NCBI GenBank assembly: GCA_023078555.1 | Contig: JALAAN010000020.1 | Span: 1-32,285 of the forward strand | From: Ulva prolifera | Taxonomy: Eukaryota; Chlorophyta; Ulvophyceae; Ulvales; Ulvaceae | Reading direction: 5' to 3' | DNA length: 32,285 bases | Shown: in pieces, positions 23,701 to 32,285 of the stretch | Position numbering within the stretch: the first letter of the stretch is position 1 | Layout: each line of letters opens with the position of its first letter | Program-made: the position numbers and the translations under genes | Notes under the pieces: generated by a model | Told to the model about the DNA's origin: nothing | What the model saw: the letters and a program-made list of their open reading frames with translations, nothing else | The model's database searches: none

Positions 23701-25411
23701 AGCGTTCTGTATGAAGCCTTCGTCCCGGTAGTGGGGCAGCGAGACCTGGTAGAAGAAGACCCCCTGCCGCAATGCAGCCGCCGCAACATCATACGACAGC
23801 TCACTGCCTGCATGCGACCGTGCTGCAGCAGTGGCAGGTGAGTGTTCGCCGAGGGAGCGCCACATGCTCTCCAGGGCGGCAGCGCGGGTCGTCAGGTTGA
23901 TGACGGTGTGGAGGCCGGGGGGGCTGCCGTTGGGGAGGACGGTGGGGGGCCCCGGGAACACAAAGTCGGGCACTCCTCCCGCGAGGCGCTCCCAGTCGGA
24001 GAAGTACCTGCACCGCCGCTGGATTCGTCCAGAACTGCTGATGCATACACAGCTACTTCTGAGGAGGAAGTGTAAGCTGCAGATGAGCTTGCGGGGACCA
24101 CAAGAGCAGCAGAATATTCTGCTCTGATCTGGTGTCTGAGCTATGGGACAGGCCTGCGGGTGCCCCACTGCAGTTTCGGCAAGAGCCAGATCAAAGGCAG
24201 CCAAAAGACCGTGTGGAATGCCATCTTTACCGAACGTGACAGGATCGCGCAGCAATGCGAGTTGTTGCTGCAAGCAGCGGCTCCAAGTGGATGGATCACG
24301 TTGCAGATGCCCAGAACATACTTCCATGTCGGCACATCCACTATCAACGCAGGGTCATACTGCGAGGATCTATACGATCATCAAATGACAAGTTATAAAG
24401 TGGCAGACCATGCATGCATCCACAATGACTCCTGCCCAAGGAGCATGCTACCTGAGCGGATTTACTGTGGTACCCACTGGCCACACCATCATCAGGTGAC
24501 CCTCGCATGAATTGCCAAAACGTGATAACGTTTCGTTTCGAGATAGCTGATAGACTCAGCTCTGGGAATCCCCGTTTGCTTGGACAAGCTGACCTAACCA
24601 TGTACGCCAGAGTGTGGTTGCTCCAGACGATAGTCAGCCCAGGTTAAAAATGAATTATCACCACACACACACACAGCAGAATTTGGGTTCGTAGATGCTA
24701 AAGCGTCTTCACTGCATGCTTACATAATACTAACGATACAGACCGGTGCTGAGTTGTCCACGGGACGAACTATTGTGCATTCAGCGACGTGTGCCAGCGT
24801 TCATGGCGCGATTAGTAAATTGGCACGAGACTATACTGTTTAAGTACCTTGATTTTTGTTGTGTGTCTTTGATATGATATGCCGAATTGATAGGAACACA
24901 TGCGGAAACGCAACAGTACGCAAAGCCTCTACCAAACGCGGAGCTCCGGACACAGGCTGGATGCCTCATCAAAGCACATGTCTCTTTTCCGTGTGCCAAG
25001 GCGGTGGCGATATTGCTAGCGGATGGCCATCCGTTTGCACAGCTGCGGCCAACCGCACAGATGTGCTCAGATACGGCGGGACAGCCGTGAACAAACAACT
25101 CGCTGCATGTGGCGATGTGCCGATCAGTGAAAGAGTGTATACCTCGTGGGGCACAGCGCATGACTGTGCCATATAAACGCAATGTCAAGCGGTGGCACCG
25201 GCACTGAAATCCCTCGCCTCAGACTTGCAGCCACCGCTGGGATCCACAAGCGCTCGTATCGCTGCGCAGATGCGCGAACAACGGCCTCATCGTACAATAT
25301 ATCTGCGAAGGTCTCAACTTGACGCAGGAAATTGTGCTCAGTTGCGACTGCCTTCACCAGTAACTGGACCAGATCCCGGCGAAGCTCTTCACCCACCGCG
25401 TTGTGATGCAT
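17723..25411 (-). CDS. GRDP-like protein (DUF1399 family), copy A, about 982 residues
   Basis: Member of the glycine-rich-domain-protein family (GRDP-like, formerly DUF1399), linked in plants to stress and development; biochemical function unknown. Exons (minus strand): 25411-25143, 24369-24322 (tentative), 24007-23693, 23325-23009, 22181-21847, 21703-21356, 20711-20402, 19927-19841, 19405-19304, 18984-18614 and 18169-17723 (TAG). Every intron phase agrees. Family hallmarks are two copies of a Trp-His motif: VPPLDIAFIWHSH (exon 1) and PTYDIDLVWHSHM (exon 4). Supporting pieces are RYERLWIP, FFYQVSLPHYRDEGFIQNAV and HDDSINNRS. A central beta-rich part follows (ILLTLKGYRWV, DVEVPVKLRGRAGRCTAVLT), then SGDKDWGLLYG. 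The last exon is a Gly/Asp-rich tail that ends in a Gly-Cys repeat (GCGGCGGCGGCGG). The start ATG at 25411 is the first in frame, but an upstream exon cannot be excluded. Two palindromic elements sit in its introns. Confidence 0.8.
17740..18010. repeat. Imperfect trinucleotide repeat coding the Gly/Asp tail of copy A
   Basis: The plus strand reads runs of CGTCGTCGTCGTCGTCGT (about 17876-17895), CGCCGTCGCCGTCGCCAT and CACCGTCATCACC. On the minus strand these give alternating Gly-Asp, a run of six Asp, and Gly-Gly-Asp repeats before a final Gly-Gly-Cys series. The matching exon of copy B has a different repeat (GFWDGGG), so this part of the protein changes quickly. Confidence 0.75.
19758..19804. 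mobile_element. 47-bp palindromic foldback element (short form)
   Basis: The element begins CTGTGGCAATCCAGTG and ends CACTGGATTGCCACAG. The two 22-nt arms match with two mismatches, and the outer 16 nt match perfectly. It is flanked on both sides by CCT (19755-19757 and 19805-19807), a possible 3-bp target-site duplication. It lies in the copy A intron between exons 19927-19841 and 19405-19304, and I do not see it in the matching intron of copy B. A longer relative is at 22359-22460. No transposase is present, so a MITE-like non-autonomous element is the best reading. Confidence 0.65.
22359..22460. mobile_element. 102-bp nested palindromic foldback element (long form)
   Basis: The first 39 bp are identical to the first 39 bp of the 47-bp element at 19758. 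The second half is an imperfect reverse complement of the first half. The exact centre is a perfect 20-bp palindrome, TTGCACGTCGCGACGTGCAA (22400-22419). Each half therefore contains its own inverted repeat and the whole is a palindrome of palindromes. ACA flanks both sides (22356-22358 and 22461-22463), a possible 3-bp target-site duplication. It lies in the copy A intron 22182-23008. Confidence 0.7.
24662..24675. repeat. Short CA microsatellite
   Basis: About seven CA units, in the first intron of GRDP copy A. Confidence 0.7.
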
Positions 25412-26390
25412 CGGGAAGTTTCTGTATCAATACAAGTTTGGACAACTTAAACGAGAGTAGCCAGGTGCCAATTCACCACGTTGGTGAAACTTGTTACGAT
25501 CCCAACTGTCGTAGCTGCAAAAAATACTGTCTGCAGAGCACCGGCTGTTACAGAAGCAGGCACATTCATGTGCGTCAGGCGTTACATGACTTCTGGGCGT
25601 CGGCATTGCAGTGGCTGTGTCGTCCAAGACAACGCGAAGAATACTCCAGTTCGTCGCCGCGCAATCGCTCTATCTCGTGTCGCTGTATGACACGGTCACG
25701 CAGTGAGGATCTGGAAATCTTGTTATGTACATGCATGCTGTCCACTAGTACTGCCGGCTCCTGGGATGCCGCTCTGCACAAATCGAGCTCTATAGAAGCA
25801 TCAGCTATGCTGTCGCTCCGTTTTGCTTTGCTCCAGTGTCTCTGAAAACATCGTTTTCTGGGCAACCCACTAACAAGATGGTAGTACAGTTACGAACCCG
25901 ATGGTACTACCATCCTGTAGTACAAGCTCTAGAGCTCGGGCCATTTAATGGCAGAGAATCAGAACAAAGCACCTGTCATTACGATCAAAATAATCCATGC
26001 ATCGCCATACACACAGATACCTCATAAATACCCAACCCAGAAATCAGGGGCAAGAGTGGCCAGTCACTGTCTCTGAATGGCATATACACTCATACTCGCA
26101 TCGATTCCAGAGTCGGGATAGCGTTGATGGTGACAGCTGATATGATCGAGATTGTGCTATTCAAGCACTGTCCACAACATGGAGGTCTGCTTCTCAATCC
26201 AAAGATATGTGCCCAGTCTCTGCGCCCACTGTCATACATGTACACACACATATTTCATTGAGTCAGCACAAACCCATCCCGATTGAAAGTAATTGTAATA
26301 TTACCATATGGGCTAGAAGTCTCCGAGTCTGTCATTGTCTCTGATTTGCATACTCGATTGTATACTATTGCCAGAGTCATGTAATTTTCT
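25412..26390. other. Region between GRDP copies A and B
   Basis: It contains the upstream region of copy A and the 3' flank of copy B. A minus-strand open frame at 25575-25865 has somewhat coding-like composition (SLRDRVIQRHEIERLRGDEL) and could be a 5' exon of copy A, but no splice join to the exon at 25411 is convincing. A strong hairpin lies at 25877-25914. Nothing else is recognised. Confidence 0.35.
25877..25914. repeat. Perfect 11-bp inverted repeat with 16-nt loop
   Basis: GATGGTAGTAC at 25877-25887 is the exact reverse complement of GTACTACCATC at 25904-25914, and a further TGTAGTAC follows at 25916-25923. It is intergenic, upstream of GRDP copy A, with no T-run that would suggest a terminator. 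Its function is unknown. Confidence 0.6.
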
Positions 26391-26544
26391 TTACTTTACA
26401 CTGCTGAAGCTTGAAGCGCTTCCATGAGCGTGACGGTCCACCAGCCTTTCAACCGCCGCCCCACAGCCACCTCCACCGCCACAGCCGCCGCCACCGCCAC
26501 AGCCGCCGCCGTCGCCGCCACCACCGCCATCGCCACCGCCGCCG

Positions 26545-26660
26545 CCGTCCCAGAAACCACCACCGCCTTCGCCGCCGCCGTCCCAGAACCACCACCGCCT
26601 TCGCCGCCGCCGTCCCAGAAACCACCGCCGCCGCCACCGCCACCGCCGTCCCAGAAGCCG
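26545..26660 (-). repeat. Gly-Phe-Trp-Asp-Gly repeat in the tail of copy B, with a 1-bp break
   Basis: Read on the minus strand, units of GGFWDGGG separated by Gly/Glu-rich spacers recur about four times. The unit near 26581-26592 reads CCCAGAACC where the others read CCCAGAAACC, one base shorter, which throws the downstream Gly/Cys repeat out of frame. Confidence 0.7.
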
Positions 26661-27948
26661 CCTCCACACGCGCCACACGCTCCGGCGCAACCGGCACAGC
26701 CGCCGCCCCGGGCATCGGTGACCGGGCAGTGGGCCGCATTGGCCGCGTCCCATGCTGTGCACACCCCCGCCATCGTGTCTGCATCGCAGCTGGGGCCGCC
26801 CCAGAACGCGGCGCCGGCAGCACTGGTCTCCGCCCCGTCCGTCGAGCCATACCATGGCAGCGTACCGGTGAACACCTGCACGACGCCGCACATCAAACAA
26901 ATGCAGGCACTACGCATGAGCGAGGTGGATAGCGGTCGACGATGGCACCGAAAACCAGCAAGACCCACACAAATGCAGCTCCACTGTCGCCGCGACTCTT
27001 TGCCGCATGCAGGTCCCCGGTGTGAGGTACCCTCGCAGTGTTCCACAAGTCCTTGTGGGGGGAGAGCATGGGTGCAGCACCTGAGCAGGGTCCCACAACG
27101 CACCTCGCCCGGCGTGCATGCGCTTCGCGATGTAGGCGTTTGTCGGGAGGTGCTTGCAAGGCCGCGCCGGGCGGACGCTACCCCAGCTTGCCGCTCTGCA
27201 GCGGCGCAACGCGCGCCATCCATGCGGGCCAGCACCGCAGAGGCATCCTGCGGCCGCCGCACGGGCCGGTGCCGAGGCAGGTGCCCGGTCATCACGAGGA
27301 GGAGGCTGCGGCAGAGGGCCACGGCCGCGGCCACCAGCCGCGAGCCGCCCCGCCTCCTGTCCACCGCGATCGCTTGCCCCCTTTGCCTCCGTGCACTGGC
27401 CTTCCTCAAACTCTGCGCGGGGCGTCGAAATCTCACATGTCTACTCGCATATCAGGCGTGTGCCGAGCCCATGGGCGCACGATCACAGCATGCGGCACGG
27501 CATGCCGTTGGTTAAGAGAGGCGCCAACAGCGCTGTTCCGGTGCAAATGAACGCATGTGCCGAGGGGGTCGACAAGCGGGGCCGTGTAGCATCCATACGG
27601 TGCCCAAGAGACACATGCATACAGCTGCATGGACAATGGAGGTGCATGCTGACCACCTCGAGGGCGCACCGAAGGACGCGGCACCGTCTCGGAACAGCTC
27701 CAGCCGTGGCTTGGCGGCGCGTGCGCAGGGCAGGGGCGCGTGAACACTTGTGCCGGTTGAGCCGCTCCGTGCCGCTCCTGCACATGGCACACTGGCCCGT
27801 CAGGCGCAGAGAGTTTCCGTCCAGCAGTACTAGTCAAGGAGACCTGCGCATGTCAACAAGCTTGTGCGCGGCCTCTGACTCGGTGTAGGCCGCTTCTGTG
27901 CGTGCGCATCAGTCGAGCGACTCTGAATTTACATCACGTGCTCTCACC

Positions 27949-28032
27949 TGGCCAGGGTGGCGAGGTTGACGGGGGTCAGCTGACCCCTGGCCAGGGTGGT
28001 GAGGTTGACAGGGGCACCCTTCCCGGCCGCAG
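27949..28032. repeat. Duplicated and inverted scraps of a GRDP exon inside a copy B intron
   Basis: CTGGCCAGGGTGGCGAGGTT, as in the copy B exon at about 28562-28590, recurs at about 27950 and, with one change, at about 27986. After the second copy GGCACCCTTCCCGGCCGC is the reverse complement of the exon's GCGGCCGGGAAGGGTGCC (about 28600-28617). Between the two copies is a perfect palindrome, GGGGTCAGCTGACCCC (27972-27987). Confidence 0.6.
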
Positions 28033-31000
28033 ATTCAGGGGGGCTGATTGCGACAACAAAGCCTGCCAGATGGGCTGAGCGCACCTGGGTTGAGCACGTG
28101 CAGCTGGATGTGAGGCCTGCAGGGGGCGTACGCAGACGGCACCGACCCTTCCTGGACGCTCCACCACCCTGCAACAAACTCTTCAATGTCATCATTTGTT
28201 ATTTGATGACAGCAACAGGTAGTCGTGCAGGCTCCCTGGTGTGCCCCTGACCCATGGAGTGGAGCTACTCGCATGACCACAGCCATGCTTGGAACCGATC
28301 GAGACGTCACATATGGCAGGAAGCTGCAAGCAGCGGCACCCAAATTCAACGCAGGCTACAATCAGTAGCTCATGCAGCTGTGGGGCTTGCACCGTACAGC
28401 AGGCCCCAGTCCTTGTCGCCACTGCGGATCAGGAACGCCCGCATGCCGCAGCAGCCTCCAACGCTGAGCCAGCTCCGTCTGGATCACAGTCAAACACTTG
28501 GCTGTGCTGGCCTGCGGTGATACAGCTGTCCTCCGCGCTTGCGCCACGGGCACAATGTCCCAGCTGGCCAGGGTGGCGAGGTTGACAGAGTGGGCGGTGG
28601 CGGCCGGGAAGGGTGCCCCGGGGGCGGACGGGATGACAGTGCTGCCGTTGGCGTACACCTCCACGGCGGTCGGCCAGGTACTTCGAGGTGTTTTGTCACC
28701 CGCACCTGCACGCACGCGGCGAGTGTACATGTCATTGAAGCATGCATATGTATGGCATGGACGCAAATGTCTGCAGTGGTCCTTAACTGTGGGCGTAGAT
28801 ACGGGCCGAGGAGGACTGCCATGGAAGCTTTCACAACTTTTGATTTATGATGAAAGAGGGAGAAAGACGAAGCCAAATGGTTTGAATGCTGTCCCTGTGG
28901 ACACAGCCACTGGCACGTGGGGTTGTGCATGCATGCCGTTGAAGCTGTAGGGCACTGACCAGCATGCACCACGGTCAGCAGGCTGTAGACAGTACCAGGC
29001 CTTTACACATGTGCAGTGCAGGTGCCTGCGACTGCCTTGCATGTAGAGGAAGCATGATAGCTCATGTCCACGCGCGTTGCAGTCTTTTGGCCAAGCAAAT
29101 CCGGGGCAAGGTCACCGGTGGCATATCCACATGTCCGGCCTTTGGCAAATAATAGGCGGTGGTACGTGTACAGTCGATCATGCCATCGCTACAACGTTGG
29201 GTTAACCTGAGTCATGTCTACGGCGACATCGCCGTAGCACCGCCGTGGCACCCCTCGCTCCAGCATGCGGTGGTTTCGCCTCTGCATCTATGGTTTGCCT
29301 GTTGTGCCATCCGACGGCCCGGGATCTTGAAACTTGTAAATCAATCAGTTTGCCGACTTTATCAACCAACTCAGAGTCTCTGACCATGCGCGGGTGATGA
29401 ACGCACCAGCATCGGCGTCCCCACCAGGCTGTCTGCCCTCGTGGCCCCCTTCACGTGCACCAGGAAACGACCGCGTCTCCGCAGAGTCCGCTCCGAGTTC
29501 CCGTTGCACCGCCTCCGTCGGCAGCAGCAGCTCCGGCTGCGACACGGCGGCCGCCGCGGATGCATGCTCGGCATCCTTGGCGCCGGGGCGTCGCCCTGGG
29601 CCTTCACTGAGCAGCACAGGCGGCAGGCAGTAGACGGATCGGAAGTGCGTGGAGACCTTCAGGTCGAGGACTGCAGTGCAGCGGCCGGCATTGCCGCGGA
29701 GCTTCACGGGCACTGCGACGGTCACGCTCGCAGCGTTGCCGCCTGTAGCCTCCCGAGCCGCCTGCACATGCATGCAGCAGTGCGTATACTACAGACGCAG
29801 CACATCCAGTCTTCTCTGAGTAAGCTCATCCATTCGCCGTTCATTGGATGGGTCACAGCATACTCATGCATAAACTTTCAGTTCAGCCTGGTCCCAGGTT
29901 TCCCCGCACAGGAGTCAGAGAAACTGCAGTCATGACTCGGACTTTCTCATTCTCTGTTCAAATCAACACACTTTGATTTGGTTTGTGTGGCAATCACCAA
30001 TGCTTCCCCTAAAATAGTTCAGGTTTAATCCAGGATGACAGCTATGTACATGTGAACATGCATACGCCGTGGCGCTTGCAGTGCATGTGGTGTATGCGCA
30101 CCTGAAGCCATTTGCTGACGGACACCGCAATAGATGCCACGGAGCGCTTGCCCGCCGTGCCTGCTTCTGAGGTCTGCTCCACCGCAATGCTCAGCTTGGG
30201 TGACAGCGCACGCGAGGAGGCGGCCTCCAGGGCCTCGGTGGTGGGTCGCATGTGCGTGGCTGCGGTGCCACAGCTGCAGATGGAGGCCAGCTTGCTCGCC
30301 GCGGAGAGGCCCCAGGCGGTGATGGCTGCATCTGGGTGAAGCGCCTGCCCCGCATCGTCACCGCCACCATCTGCCGCCACCCAGTGGTAGCTCTTCAACG
30401 TCACCAGGACCGACGATGGAGGCGCCTCTGCATCGGTACTGGGACATCATTTAAATGTTTTGTGTTCCAGACACGACCGCGTTGAGTGCTACGTAGCAGT
30501 CTGTAGTGATTTTTGCTGCAGAACACATTTGCGATCGCGGTCCCAAAGAATGAACGCAGAAACCTAAAAGTCCTGTGACGGAAGCATAAACGAGCGTAAG
30601 CAAAGTAGCGCAAAGACTTTTCTCCGAGCGGGAACGTAGGGATTTCGACGCTCAACAATGCATCAACATGAGGAGCTTTCTCCAGCAGGCACATACGGCT
30701 CAAGGATCAAGACAACGAATGGGGGTGCCGCATCAAAGCACATGTGGTTGCACATTTGGTACTACTCTCAGCAGGAACTACGTTTTTTTGGTTCAGCGCG
30801 GATGCTTGGGCCGTCCGCAGCGCTCGCAGAGAGCAGTGTCGGGCCACCAAGCCTGCGTATTAGCAATACAGCAAGGACAAATCAAATTGCAGCTGCAAGG
30901 CCGTGACGGAAGAGCTTGCACCTACTAGTAGTACAGTTCAGCACATGTGCACGGCAGTGTTGGGTCATCGGGCCCATCACATAGAACAATTCCGAATATC

Positions 31001-32285
31001 CAGGTTCTATTTTTGGGTGGCAGCCTGGAAATGTTGTAAAGCGACCCAACATGGTGCACGGCACTGACACGCAGGGCCCGGTGAGTTCCCATACGCATGG
31101 AGGGCGCGGCTGCTCCTTGACTCCACCGGGAGACAGAAGCTGCGCTGCTGCGACGTGAAGCTGCAGGGATGCCACGGAACATGCCACCCGCCTGGAAGAA
31201 CTGCGACCCAGCCTTCTCACACAGGCGCTCTGTTGTCTGCTGCAGCGTCTGCAGCTCGATCGGCCCCGGACGAGCGGTCATTGATGGAGTCGTCATGGGA
31301 GAAGTGCTCCCCCAGGATGGCCTCGGTGTCGGCCTTGTACTGGTTGGGGCAGGCTCATGTGGGGGTGCCACACGAGGTCGATGTCGTACGTCGGGCACAG
31401 CTTCACGCCCGGTTGGCCCGGCGGATGGCCAGGAACGTGAGGTACCTGCATGCGGCGTCCGCGTGTCTGCACTGTGAGTGCTTGAGGTGAACGCGGGTAC
31501 TTTTGGTTTGATGCTTGCAAATAAGCTGCGTGGTGGCTGAAAGTGTTGGGAGCTCAAGTCTTCATGTGTGTCCTGCTATGACCCTCCAGTCATGGTGCGT
31601 GCACTGCAGTATTGGTCGTCGTGTCCAACCACAAAGAGAGAAACACCACACCAGGGTGGTCTGATCCCTGAACGCCAGCCTCTGAAGGCTGACCCAAAAC
31701 ATGTTTTTATAAACCAAAGGTGGACCAACACTGGTGTGCTGCCCGAACAGTACTTTGGGTCATGTGGCTCGTTGGAGCCAGCAGCCAGGCTCAGGTGGAC
31801 CATGCGCTCACCCCGGATTCAAATGAATCATCACGATGTCATTGCCTGTGATTTGCCTGATCAAAGGCTCTGGACCCGAAGCAAGTTGCAAGCTGGCCCT
31901 AGCTTTGGCCCAACTGGAAACCCCCAACAGCTGCTGCGGCGGCGCAATCGCTGATTTGAGTGGCCACCTTGAAGCGCAAGCAGATTGCCACGCATGCACC
32001 GCCTGCTTACAGCGTTCTGTATGAAGCCTTCATTCTGGTAGTGGGGCAGGGACACCTGGTAGAAGAACCCCCCCTGCCGCAGCGCCGCCGCCCGTGACGT
32101 CGTTATGACAGCTTGCTTTCCTTTCGTTGCTGTGCTGCAAGCGCGGCCGATGGCTGCTCGCCAAGGGAGTGCCACATGCTCTCCAGGCGGCGGCGCGGCT
32201 CGACAGGTCGATGTCGGCGTGGACGCCGGGCGGGCTGCCGTTGGGAGGACGGTGGGGGCCCCGGGAACACAAAGTCGGGCACTCC

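Larger units (their letters stand above)
26391..32285 (-). pseudogene. GRDP-like gene, copy B, 5'-truncated by window end and frame-disrupted
   Basis: Second GRDP-like gene with the exon order of copy A. Homologous exon positions (minus strand): 32285-32000 (partial), 31445-31127, 30427-30102, 29761-29407, 28705-28393, 28168-28085, 27777-27670, 27412-27081 and 26875-26391. Matching pieces include FFYQVSLPHYQNEGFIQNAV, PTYDIDLVWHPHM, TLKSYHWVAADGGG, AVPVKLRGNAGRCTAVLDLK, GWWSVQEGS and VFTGTLPWYGSTD. The exons at 30427, 28168 and 27777 differ from copy A only by multiples of three and stay open. Those at 31445, 29761, 28705, 27412 and 26875 contain indels that break the frame. Either this is a decaying duplicate or the assembly is error-prone here. 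A 5' start like that of copy A would lie beyond base 32285. Confidence 0.65.

Noticed and set aside
26424..27515. Long plus-strand Pro-rich open frame
   Set aside because: Antisense of the Gly-rich tail and preceding exons of copy B; it crosses clear intron sequence.

Overview
The window looks like nuclear DNA from a green alga (chlorophyte). It is GC-rich, and every recognisable gene is split by spliceosomal introns. Most introns begin GTGCG and end TGCAG, exons are rich in Ala, Gly and Pro, and the two recognisable families (a plant-type branch-point-binding SF1 and a plant/algal GRDP-like protein) fit that group. I see no bacterial operon, rRNA, CRISPR array or intact tRNA. All gene calls come from reading the sequence and checking intron phases by hand; no database search was possible.

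Layout. (1) Positions 3-3611, + strand: the 3' part of an unrecognised gene (four exons), with a minisatellite in its first visible intron. (2) 4209-8736, - strand: an SF1/BBP-like splicing factor (U2AF-ligand motif, KH, RRM, RS-like tail). Its last exon changes reading frame at least twice. (3) 9726-15312, - strand: a nine-exon helical-repeat (armadillo-like) protein of about 1,047 residues, whose last intron carries a tRNA-related SINE-like insertion. (4) 15313-17722: AT-richer stretch with no gene seen. (5) 17723-25411, - strand: an eleven-exon GRDP-like gene (DUF1399 family, Gly/Asp-rich tail, about 982 residues), here called copy A. (6) 26391-32285, - strand: copy B, a second GRDP-like gene running off the window. 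It has the same exon order about 8 kb away, but several frame-breaking indels and a different Gly-rich tail.

Genes 1 and 2 are convergent; genes 2, 3, copy A and copy B all run on the minus strand. No functional cluster is evident. The most unusual features are the tandem GRDP pair with one decaying copy and a fast-evolving tail, a nested palindromic (foldback) element present twice in copy A introns, a duplicated and inverted exon scrap inside a copy B intron, and an SF1 that keeps its U2AF-binding motif but shows no zinc knuckles.
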